The notes beneath the pieces were generated by a model. That model ran no database searches. It was not told the origin of the DNA and saw only the letters and a program-made list of their open reading frames with translations. Below are positions 1 to 6,589 of a stretch of DNA of 10,646 nt, one piece after another. The stretch is from positions 1 through 10,646 of the forward strand of contig CANFLP010000063.1 in NCBI GenBank assembly GCA_947447835.1, in the 5' to 3' direction. Numbering within the stretch: position 1 is the first letter of the stretch; each line of letters begins with the position of its first letter. The stretch comes from Bacteroidota bacterium. GTDB taxonomy: Bacteria; Bacteroidota; Bacteroidia; Chitinophagales; Chitinophagaceae. Made by a program: the position numbers and the translations under genes.

Positions 1-818
1 AATGGACGATTTGTAATTAATTTTTCAGCAATGATTCCTTTGGTATTTACACTATAAATTTGAGTGGTCTCAATGGCTTCTAATTTATTCAGTGGGGGTA
101 AAATGGAAACAATACTTTTTGCTAGCATGGTTTTTCCAGCACCGGGTGGTCCAATCATAATCATATTGTGTCCGCCAGCACTTGCAATTTCTAAGGCTCG
201 TTTACAATGTATTTGTCCTTTTATATCTTCAAATTGAGGTAGGGTGTGCATGTTTTGAATGGATTCTTGTTTATAATTAGATATAAAAGATGATTTTTCT
301 TTTAGGTTCCCCTCTCTTAAAAAATGCACTACTTCACTTAATTGACTAAATCCAAATATGGGTATTCCTTCTATTATAGACGCTTCTTCGACATTCTCCA
401 TAGGTAGTATTAATGCCTTTATTCCTTCGGCTTTTGCTTTTATAGCCATGGCCAACGCCCCTTTTATAGGATAAAGTAGTCCGTCTAATCCAAGTTCGCC
501 CATTATTAATAACTGATCTAAAGGAATAAAAGCGGATAACTGTTCCGATGCAGCAATAAGGCCAATGGCAATAGGTAAATCAAAAGCAGCTCCCGTTTTT
601 TTTAAATCCGCTGGAGAAAGATTAACTAGCACTTTGGTTCTAGGCATTCTAAATCCATTGGTCTTAATGGCACTCTCGGTTCGATCTAAACTTTCTTTTA
701 TGGCATTGTCTGGCAGGCCCACAATACTGTAGCCCTGCCCCATACTTACGTTTACTTCAATGGTAATAATTACTGCCTCAATGCCTAACAGCGCACTTCC
801 TTTAATTTTAATGAGCAT
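1..818 (-). CDS. YifB/ComM-family Mg-chelatase-like AAA+ ATPase (N-terminal part, cut by window edge)
   Basis: I translated this by hand. It is an open frame of about 272 residues from ATG at 818, running off the left edge with no internal stop. An in-frame TGA lies four codons upstream, so the start is firm. The N-terminus (MLIKIKGSALLGIEA, then GYSIVGLPDNAIKES near residue 30) and the NLSPADLKKTGAAFDLPIA stretch are typical of the YifB/ComM family N-terminal domain. A Walker A motif GPPGAGKT sits at about residues 223-230 and starts the Mg-chelatase-type ATPase domain. Family members are about 500 aa, so nearly half is missing here. ComM is known as a hexameric helicase promoting branch migration during natural transformation; whether this protein does so is inference. 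It lies 67 nt downstream of the MutS-like gene on the same strand and could be co-transcribed. No clear promoter box is seen in the gap. Confidence 0.9.
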   Translation of the reverse strand, partial: MLIKIKGSALLGIEAVIITIEVNVSMGQGYSIVGLPDNAIKESLDRTESAIKTNGFRMPRTKVLVNLSPADLKKTGAAFDLPIAIGLIAASEQLSAFIPLDQLLIMGELGLDGLLYPIKGALAMAIKAKAEGIKALILPMENVEEASIIEGIPIFGFSQLSEVVHFLREGNLKEKSSFISNYKQESIQNMHTLPQFEDIKGQIHCKRALEIASAGGHNMIMIGPPGAGKTMLAKSIVSILPPLNKLEAIETTQIYSVNTKGIIAEKLITNRP

Positions 819-885
819 TCTTTTTACTCAAAATATAGGTCTTGTATGGGATCTGAGATTAGGTATTAATACTTATAAATTAATA

Positions 886-2199
886 CTAAAGTTGATCTAG
901 TAAATCTACCACTCCTTCTCTTTCTAATATGAGGTAACCAATTCTATCCTGACTCACACCTGGCTTAAGGCGGTATTGAAAATATAATTCCTTGTCTTTT
1001 ACAGCAGTTTCAAAATAACTAAATTGGATATTTGTATGTGAACTGAGTTCCTCGCTTATTTCATATAAATGGGTAGAAAGAATAAACACACTACTACGTA
1101 ATTTTTGTAGTCCTTCAATAACCTTGGTACTACATTTCATAGCGTCTAATATATTGGTGCCTTTAAAGAGTTCATCAATGAGTACACAGTTCTTTTTCCC
1201 GTCATTTATTTTCAGTACTGTATTTTTTATTCTTTGCACTTCATTGTAAAAATAGCTTTCGCCTTTAACTACATTGTCTGCAATGTTTAAATTGGTTATA
1301 AGGCCATCCATCACCGTTAGTGTGATTTTTTTTGCTGGCGCACCCATTCCAATATGAGAAAGGTATACCACAATACCTATGGTTTTGATAAATGTACTCT
1401 TGCCGGCCATGTTAGCACCCGTTAAAAATAAAAAATTGTGCTCAGGATTAAGACTTAGTGAATTACTGACTGCATTGTTAACCAACGGGTGTGAAGCATC
1501 TTCAATTGCTAAATAGGGTGTTGTTGCGTCTATCCAATTTGGAAATTCAAAGCCATACACCGTTTTAGCTTTAGCCATACTATACAAAGCGTCTAGTTCG
1601 TAAAAATAGGCAAGTAAACTCCTTGTATTGTTTTTGTATAGATATAAAAAAAAGTATCCCAGGCTTAGTGTCTGTTGAGGACTGGTTATTTTTTCTTTAT
1701 TAATCAGATAAGCAAGCTCGGGATGTTGTATATACTTTTTTATTTTTTGAACCAACTGCTCAATCACTGGATTATCCTGAGTCTGTTCAAATAAGGCAAC
1801 CCAATCCATTAAATTTTGAATGAACAACACAAGGTGTTCAACAGAATATTGAATAAGTGAATAGTCTGCCTTGTTCCAAAATTGATACCAATAAGCGCCA
1901 GGAAGGTTTATTTGTTTAGGAATGGTCTCAAAGCCAGTTTCAAAAAACTTTTCAATCACCAGGCTGGTGCCATTCGTGATTTTCATTGCGTCTACTTTTT
2001 CCAAATGTTGGATAAAAAGGGCTAGTGCTTTTTGTCTTTCCTCAATTAATTTAAGTTCACCTAATGGTTGATGCAAATATTTATCTAGCTGCGCTTTACC
2101 TCCATTAGTTTTGCAAAAATTTAAATGACTTGCTAATCCAAGATGGTCGTCACTATCAAATAATCCAATGTCTTGCAGCGTAATTTTGTCAACTTGCAT
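886..2199 (-). CDS. Short MutS-family ATPase lacking the mismatch-recognition domain
   Basis: This 437-aa protein carries a MutS-type ABC ATPase at its C-terminus: Walker A TGANMAGKST (260-269), a signature-like region GESYFYNEVQR (313-323), Walker B NCVLIDELFKGTN (337-349), and an H-loop STH (375-377). About 240 residues before it are largely helical and resemble the core/lever region of MutS. Full-length MutS is about 850 aa. The N-terminal mismatch-binding domain with its Phe-x-Glu motif and the connector domain are absent, so ordinary mismatch recognition is unlikely. No Smr nuclease domain or membrane segment is seen. DELFKGT replaces the DEIGRGT of canonical MutS. Its substrate is unknown; ATP-dependent DNA binding is the family expectation. 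It starts 24 nt after the dihydroorotase stop, so it is probably in the same operon. A GGGA run directly abuts the ATG, too close for a standard ribosome binding site. Confidence 0.85.
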   Translation of the reverse strand: MQVDKITLQDIGLFDSDDHLGLASHLNFCKTNGGKAQLDKYLHQPLGELKLIEERQKALALFIQHLEKVDAMKITNGTSLVIEKFFETGFETIPKQINLPGAYWYQFWNKADYSLIQYSVEHLVLFIQNLMDWVALFEQTQDNPVIEQLVQKIKKYIQHPELAYLINKEKITSPQQTLSLGYFFLYLYKNNTRSLLAYFYELDALYSMAKAKTVYGFEFPNWIDATTPYLAIEDASHPLVNNAVSNSLSLNPEHNFLFLTGANMAGKSTFIKTIGIVVYLSHIGMGAPAKKITLTVMDGLITNLNIADNVVKGESYFYNEVQRIKNTVLKINDGKKNCVLIDELFKGTNILDAMKCSTKVIEGLQKLRSSVFILSTHLYEISEELSSHTNIQFSYFETAVKDKELYFQYRLKPGVSQDRIGYLILEREGVVDLLDQL

Positions 2200-2223
2200 T
2201 CCCTAGTTTATTAGTAGTTTAAT

Positions 2224-3564
2224 TTATCCTCTTGTAAAATGTAATCTTGATCCTTTTTGGGATTCATCAAATTTGCCTAAATGATATACCAAATGTCCAT
2301 TTACAAAAGTGCTATTTACTTGGTAGGGGAAGCTGGTTCCTTCTAATGGGCTCCAGCCACATTTATACAATATGTTTTCCTTAGTAATTGTGTAAGGACT
2401 TTCTTGCACCAACACTAAATCGGCATGGTAGCCTTCTCTAATAAAACCACGTTCTTTTATTTGAAAACAAGTTGCAACTGCATGGCTCATTTTTTCTACT
2501 ACTTTTTCCATGCTAATTTTCCCTTCTTTTACATATTTCAACATAAGCATTAAAGCGTGTTGCACTAAAGGAAGTCCCGCATGTGCATGAATATAGTCCT
2601 CTTGCTTCTCTGCCCAAGTATGAGGAGCATGGTCGGTAGCAATAATATCTAATCTATCATCTAGCAATCCTTCCCATAAAGCTTTTTTGTTTTCAGGGGC
2701 TTTAATAGCGGGGTTGCATTTTATTAAATTACCAAGACTTGCATAGTCGTCCGATGTAAAATGCAAATGGTGTACACAGACCTCGGCGGTAATCCGCTTG
2801 TCGGCTAATGGACGAAGGTTGGAGAATAATTGTAATTCTTTGGCTGTACTAATATGCAATATGTGTAATCGGGCGTCAAATTTTTGAGCCAATTGAATGG
2901 CTTTCCAAGAAGACTCAAAACACGCTTCCTCATTTCTTATAATTGGATGGTCAGCAGGTTCTAAGTGTGCTTTTACTGCTTCAAGTGCAGCTTTATTTTT
3001 CTTTATAATGCTTTCTTCCTCACAATGAGTGGCAATTAACAATTCAGATTTCCCAAAAATGTTTTCTAATATTAATGGGTTGTCAACAAGTAAATTTCCA
3101 GTGGATGATCCCATAAATATTTTAACACCACACACTTCGTTTTTTTTGTTATTCGTCTTTAAAACCTCTTCTAAATTTTCTTGAGAAGTGCCCATGAAAA
3201 AAGAGTAATTAGCTAAAGAAGTGTCGGCTCCAATTGCATATTTAGCTTCTAATAATTCCTGTGTAAAGGTAGGTGGGTTCGTATTAGGCATTTCCATAAA
3301 ACTAGTCACACCTCCCGCTACCGCAGCTTTTGACTCAGAATAGATGTTTGCCTTATGTGTTAAACCAGGCTCTCTAAAATGCACTTGATCATCAATAGCG
3401 CCAGGTAATAGATATTGATTTTCACCATCTATTATTTGCACATTTTGTTGCGTGCTAATATTAGCTCCTATTTTTTCAATCCTGCCATTTATAATCAAAA
3501 CATCTCCATGTATTGTTTTTCCTTCATTTACAATAGAAGTGTTTTTGATTAAATAATTGGGCAT
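2224..3564 (-). CDS. pyrC: Dihydroorotase (pyrimidine biosynthesis)
   Basis: The 446-aa protein belongs to the cyclic amidohydrolase superfamily and should interconvert carbamoyl-aspartate and dihydroorotate in cytosolic UMP synthesis. Visible motifs are DDQVHFREPG (58-67), EMPNTNPP (91-98), VKIFMGSSTGN (147-157) with K148 as the likely carboxylated bridging lysine, ATHCE (178-182), HILHIS (234-239), and ATDHAPH (309-315). D311 is the expected catalytic/metal-binding aspartate. The C-terminus (ERGFIREGYHADLVLV) is the usual beta-sandwich return. The HxH metal motif reads QVH, with Q60 in place of the first histidine. From memory, other Bacteroidota dihydroorotases share this, so it looks clade-typical rather than inactivating. 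Allantoinase or dihydropyrimidinase is less likely given the DDQVHFREPG and PNTNPP context. The start is 6 nt (all T) after the porT stop, suggesting translational coupling. Confidence 0.9.
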   Translation of the reverse strand: MPNYLIKNTSIVNEGKTIHGDVLIINGRIEKIGANISTQQNVQIIDGENQYLLPGAIDDQVHFREPGLTHKANIYSESKAAVAGGVTSFMEMPNTNPPTFTQELLEAKYAIGADTSLANYSFFMGTSQENLEEVLKTNNKKNEVCGVKIFMGSSTGNLLVDNPLILENIFGKSELLIATHCEEESIIKKNKAALEAVKAHLEPADHPIIRNEEACFESSWKAIQLAQKFDARLHILHISTAKELQLFSNLRPLADKRITAEVCVHHLHFTSDDYASLGNLIKCNPAIKAPENKKALWEGLLDDRLDIIATDHAPHTWAEKQEDYIHAHAGLPLVQHALMLMLKYVKEGKISMEKVVEKMSHAVATCFQIKERGFIREGYHADLVLVQESPYTITKENILYKCGWSPLEGTSFPYQVNSTFVNGHLVYHLGKFDESQKGSRLHFTRG

Positions 3565-3570
3565 AAAAAA

Positions 3571-4329
3571 TTAGTTTTCGATATGTATTGTGAAATAAAC
3601 AAAGTTGGATGTAATCTTGTCTAAGCTATTAACTAATGGATATCTAGGATCACTTATCTTTCTTAAATCTCTAAGGCCATAACTAAATTTTACTTCTGGT
3701 GAGATAGTAGCGTATCTTAAGAAGAAACTTAATCCTAAACCTAATTCATAAGCCATATCTGTTCCCTTAATAATATTAGTTCCATAGGTTTGACCATTTC
3801 CGAGTGTTGCACTTTTTTCAGATCCCAAATCAAAACCAAATTTAATACCCGTTAACAAGTAATGACGCATAATATCTGGGTACTTAAATGCATTATATCT
3901 GTCAGACTGAATTTTAAATCCAATAGGTAGGTCTACAATCACCGAAGGAATAGTATATGTTTGAAAGGTTGACGGATTGCTTGGATCGCTTGTATAGCTA
4001 AAAGCAGTCTTGCTTCCAGAAATCAATAATGTAGGATTGGATCTTAAAGCAATATGATTAGAAAGTTTTAATGTCCCAGTTAAACCTAGATTTAAATAGA
4101 AGGTTTGTTCTGGCTGAATAAAGCTTACTTCACCTGGTCGTGGGTACGAGAAATTTGTATTTCTTTTAAATGAGAGGTAATTATTACTAATACCCACGCT
4201 CATACCAAGATAGTAGCGTAGCTCATCATGATTGGGTTGAAAAACCTCGTCTGTTTGCGAGAAGGCTGCAAAGGTGATGACCATAAAGGCAATCAATAAT
4301 ATTATTTGCTTCCGCAGTAAATGCTGCAT
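3571..4329 (-). CDS. porT: PorT-like outer-membrane beta-barrel protein (type IX secretion / gliding)
   Basis: The 252-aa protein starts with a clear signal peptide: RK at 6-7, a hydrophobic core at about 9-23, and probable cleavage after AFS at 24. The mature part alternates polar and hydrophobic residues in strands ending in aromatics, as in an 8-strand outer-membrane barrel. The order of blocks fits PorT: a DELRYYLGMSVG start, NHIALRSNPTL (about 92-102), TIPSVIVDLPIGFKIQSDR, then HYLLTGIKFGFDLGSEK, ELGLGLSFFLRY, SPEVKFSYGLRDL, and a C-terminal strand ending FVYFTIHIEN. PorT (SprT in Flavobacterium) is needed for type IX secretion and gliding in Bacteroidota, though its exact role is unclear. 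I recall that porT commonly neighbours ubiE in this phylum, and it does here. Its first 28 nt overlap the end of ubiE in another frame, so translational coupling is likely. A generic PorT-family porin remains possible. Confidence 0.78.
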   Translation of the reverse strand: MQHLLRKQIILLIAFMVITFAAFSQTDEVFQPNHDELRYYLGMSVGISNNYLSFKRNTNFSYPRPGEVSFIQPEQTFYLNLGLTGTLKLSNHIALRSNPTLLISGSKTAFSYTSDPSNPSTFQTYTIPSVIVDLPIGFKIQSDRYNAFKYPDIMRHYLLTGIKFGFDLGSEKSATLGNGQTYGTNIIKGTDMAYELGLGLSFFLRYATISPEVKFSYGLRDLRKISDPRYPLVNSLDKITSNFVYFTIHIEN

Positions 4330-5045
4330 ATGCCTAAGCTTAATTTTTGTTGAGAAACTTGTTTAAATCCTGCTTTTTCAAATATAGCTAAAAAGGCGGC
4401 ACCTTCTGGGAAGGCAATTACACTTTCATTTAAATAAGAGTATGCGGCTTTATTGCCTGAGAATATTTTTCCTACTGTTGGCGTAATCCATTTCATATAT
4501 AAATTATAAATAGGCTTAAACCATAAGCTTGTAGGTTGAGAAAATTCAAGAATCACCAACTTACTTCCTGGTTGTAATACTCTATTTATTTCTTTCAATC
4601 CTTTTTCTAAATCAGCAAAATTGCGCACGCCAAATGCAACCATGGCACCATCAAATAAATTATCACCAAATGGAATATCAGTACTATCTCCTAAAACTAA
4701 TTCGATTTTATTGGAGAGGCTTTTTTGTTCAATTTTAATACGACCATATTGCATCATGCCCTCTGATATATCCATGCCTGTAATTTTTTCAGGATATATA
4801 TTCTTATAAGCCATTAAAGCCATGTCGGCAGTACCAGTTGCAATATCTAATAAGTGGTGCATAGGTTTGTTGCCAAAATAAGCAATTGCCTTTTTTCTCC
4901 AACCCTGGTCAATGCCTAAGCTCAAAAAACGATTTAAGAAATCATATCTTTTTGCAATAGAATTAAACATAGTTGCTACCTGTTCTTTCTTATTGGCATC
5001 ACTTTCGGCAAAAGGGACAATTTTATCGTGGGCGTATTGGCTCAT
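4302..5045 (-). CDS. ubiE: Demethylmenaquinone methyltransferase (UbiE/MenG)
   Basis: This is a SAM-dependent methyltransferase that adds the C-methyl group to demethylmenaquinone, the last step of menaquinone synthesis. Numbered from the chosen start (247 aa), RYDFLN (33-38), the SAM-binding LLDIATGTADMA loop (65-76), GMDIS (90-94), FGVRNF (138-143), ILEFSQP (165-171) and YSYLNESV (202-209) are all UbiE hallmarks. The frame is open to an ATG at 5087, but that start would share bases with the rsgA start codon, and the extra 14 residues look unlike the family. The ATG at 5045 gives a normal N-terminus. A perfect TATCTTTG -7 box ends only 4 nt upstream of it, so the mRNA may be nearly leaderless. 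It is the first gene of a minus-strand cluster and its end overlaps porT. Menaquinone rather than ubiquinone is inferred from the phylum. Confidence 0.93.
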   Translation of the reverse strand: MSQYAHDKIVPFAESDANKKEQVATMFNSIAKRYDFLNRFLSLGIDQGWRKKAIAYFGNKPMHHLLDIATGTADMALMAYKNIYPEKITGMDISEGMMQYGRIKIEQKSLSNKIELVLGDSTDIPFGDNLFDGAMVAFGVRNFADLEKGLKEINRVLQPGSKLVILEFSQPTSLWFKPIYNLYMKWITPTVGKIFSGNKAAYSYLNESVIAFPEGAAFLAIFEKAGFKQVSQQKLSLGICSIYCGSK

Positions 5046-5049
5046 ACTG

Positions 5050-5057
5050 CAAAGATA
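5050..5057 (-). promoter_or_regulatory. Bacteroidota-type -7 promoter box for ubiE
   Basis: On the minus strand this reads TATCTTTG, an exact match to the TAnnTTTG -7 consensus of the Bacteroidota primary sigma factor. It ends 4 nt before the ATG at 5045, so transcription would begin at or very near the start codon. I see no clear -33 TTG at normal spacing within the 40-bp gap. Confidence 0.5.
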
Positions 5058-5058
5058 T

Positions 5059-5066
5059 TGAATTTG
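5059..5066 (+). promoter_or_regulatory. Possible -7 box for rsgA
   Basis: TGAATTTG matches five of the six fixed positions of TAnnTTTG and lies 19 nt upstream of the rsgA ATG. It sits back to back with the ubiE box. The gap is only 40 bp, so a promoter must be here or inside ubiE. The match itself is weak in AT-rich DNA. Confidence 0.28.
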
Positions 5067-5085
5067 TGGGTTATCTTCGTAGCTC

Positions 5086-6009
5086 ATGAAAGCAAGGGTT
5101 TATAAATCTACAGGTAGTTGGTATTCTGTTAAAACAGAGGATGGCCAATTTTATCAGGCTCGAATCAAGGGCGTGATAAAGCTAGACAATCGTACCTCTA
5201 CCAACCCTATTGCCGTTGGAGATTGGGTAGCATGTGAAACTGAACAAGACCAGCCTACTATCATGATTTCGAAAATTTTAGATCGGGACAATTATGTCGC
5301 TAGGCAGTCTCCTCATAATAAAAGACAACAGCATATTATTGCCTCTAATTTGGATCAGTCCATTTTGTTAGCAACCCTAAAATCACCTAAAACCTCCCAG
5401 GGTTTTATTGACCGTTTTTTAATTTCCTGTGAGGCATTTCACATACCTGCTATAATTGTTTTTAACAAATCTGATATCTACGGTGAGAAAGAAATGGCCA
5501 TTTATGAATTGATGAAAGAAATGTACGAGGCCATTGGATATAAAGTTTTATTAATAAGTATCGAAAAGAAGAAAGGATTAGAGACTATACAAGCTATACT
5601 GGCAAATAAAACAACCTTGGTAAGTGGTCATAGTGGGGTGGGAAAATCTACTTTTATTAATTATTTATTTCCAGATTTAGATATTGATACACAGGAAGTA
5701 AGTGAATGGAGTGGAAAGGGTATGCATACAACCACATTTGCACAGATGTATGATATGCCAACTGGTGGCTCAGTAATTGATACACCAGGTATGCGTGAAT
5801 TAGGATTAGTGAATTTAGAGAAAGAAGAATTAGCACAATATTTTCCAGAGATGCGTGAAAAAATGAGCGGCTGTCAATTTAATAATTGTCAACATATAAA
5901 TGAGCCAGGATGTGCTGTGAAAGCTGCAGTGGAAAAGGGTTTGATTACCGAAGCACGTTTCTTTAGTTATGTAGATTTATGGCATGGAATTGAGACCTAC
6001 AAGTACTAA
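5086..6009 (+). CDS. rsgA: Ribosome small-subunit biogenesis GTPase RsgA
   Basis: This 307-aa protein is the circularly permuted GTPase that aids late 30S subunit maturation. The G motifs come in the permuted order that defines the family: G4 NKSD (127-130), G1 GHSGVGKST (181-189), G2 around HTTT (214-217), and G3 DTPG (232-235). The N-terminal part (about 1-70, with STGSWYSVKTEDG and PIAVGDWV) is the OB-fold. The C-terminus has the zinc-binding set C263, C268, H270 and C276 in CQFNNCQH...EPGC. Length is normal. The ATG at 5086 fits the usual N-terminus of relatives. It is divergent from ubiE by 40 bp and ends 9 bp from the convergent gamma-carbonic-anhydrase gene. It appears monocistronic. 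Confidence 0.95.
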   Translation: MKARVYKSTGSWYSVKTEDGQFYQARIKGVIKLDNRTSTNPIAVGDWVACETEQDQPTIMISKILDRDNYVARQSPHNKRQQHIIASNLDQSILLATLKSPKTSQGFIDRFLISCEAFHIPAIIVFNKSDIYGEKEMAIYELMKEMYEAIGYKVLLISIEKKKGLETIQAILANKTTLVSGHSGVGKSTFINYLFPDLDIDTQEVSEWSGKGMHTTTFAQMYDMPTGGSVIDTPGMRELGLVNLEKEELAQYFPEMREKMSGCQFNNCQHINEPGCAVKAAVEKGLITEARFFSYVDLWHGIETYKY

Positions 6010-6018
6010 TAATAGATA

Positions 6019-6555
6019 CTATTTTTTCGGAGCCTCATTTGCATCTTCAAACCAACTCGCATATTTTACATAATTATTAGAGATACGATTTATTTCTCCG
6101 TTTATTAATTCCTCACTTACATCCTTTACTTTTTTTGCAGGAACGCCGGCATAAATACAACCTGCTTCAATTATTGTCCCTTCTAATACTACTGCACCTG
6201 CTGCAACTATTGCATTAGAATGTACTACGCAACCATCCATTACAATACTACCCATTCCAATTAATACGTTGTCATGAATAGTGCATCCATGCACCATGGC
6301 ATTATGACCAATAGAAACGTTATTTCCAATATTGGTAGGGTGCTTTAAATAAGTACAATGAATAATGGCGCCGTCCTGTACATTTACTTTATTACCCATT
6401 TTAATATAATGCACATCGCCTCTGATAACGGCATTAAACCAAACCGAGCATTCGTTACCCATAACTACGTCTCCAACAATGGTAGCATTAGGTGCTACAA
6501 AACAATTTTCACCAAATTGTGGATCTTTCCCCTGAACTGCTAGTATGGTTGCCAT
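6019..6555 (-). CDS. Gamma-carbonic-anhydrase-like hexapeptide-repeat protein
   Basis: The 178-aa protein is a left-handed beta-helix of the gamma-CA/YrdA/PaaY group, normally a cytosolic trimer with metal at the subunit interfaces. Numbered from the chosen start, hexapeptide turns run from about residue 18 to 137. The three histidines expected to bind metal are present: H66 (IIHCTY), H84 and H89 (IGHNAMVHG), with the same 5-residue spacing as in Methanosarcina Cam. RGD (45-47) and VQDG (59-62) match the conserved Arg/Asp and Gln/Asp positions. The acidic loop with the proton-shuttle glutamate of Cam is absent, as in most short bacterial homologues, so CO2 hydration is not assured. The frame extends upstream to 6606, but MATILAVQGKDPQFGENCF is the typical N-terminus, and this start avoids overlapping the divergent aminotransferase. 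Confidence 0.88.
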   Translation of the reverse strand: MATILAVQGKDPQFGENCFVAPNATIVGDVVMGNECSVWFNAVIRGDVHYIKMGNKVNVQDGAIIHCTYLKHPTNIGNNVSIGHNAMVHGCTIHDNVLIGMGSIVMDGCVVHSNAIVAAGAVVLEGTIIEAGCIYAGVPAKKVKDVSEELINGEINRISNNYVKYASWFEDANEAPKK

Positions 6556-6563
6556 AAAAATGC

Positions 6564-6571
6564 GACTTTTG
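6564..6571 (+). promoter_or_regulatory. Possible -7 box for the class III aminotransferase
   Basis: GACTTTTG matches five of six fixed positions of TAnnTTTG and ends 18 nt before the ATG at 6590. It lies in the 34-bp divergent spacer, which must also serve the gamma-CA gene on the other strand. No -33 element is obvious. Confidence 0.25.
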
Positions 6572-6589
6572 TACTGCAATTTACTAGTA

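Noticed and set aside
863..886. Inverted repeat GTATTAAT / ATTAATAC after the MutS-like gene
   Set aside because: The 8-bp stem is almost all A-T, overlaps the stop codon, and has no T-run after it on the minus strand, so it is not a credible terminator.
886..5045. The ubiE-porT-pyrC-mutS cluster as a novel defence or specialised system
   Set aside because: Members are recognisable housekeeping or envelope genes, and tight packing is normal in this phylum; no toxin, nuclease or effector is present.
6011..6027. Small hairpin AATAG-ATA-CTATT followed by T's at the rsgA / gamma-CA junction
   Set aside because: A 5-bp stem with one G-C pair is too weak to call as a terminator, although it sits at the right place.
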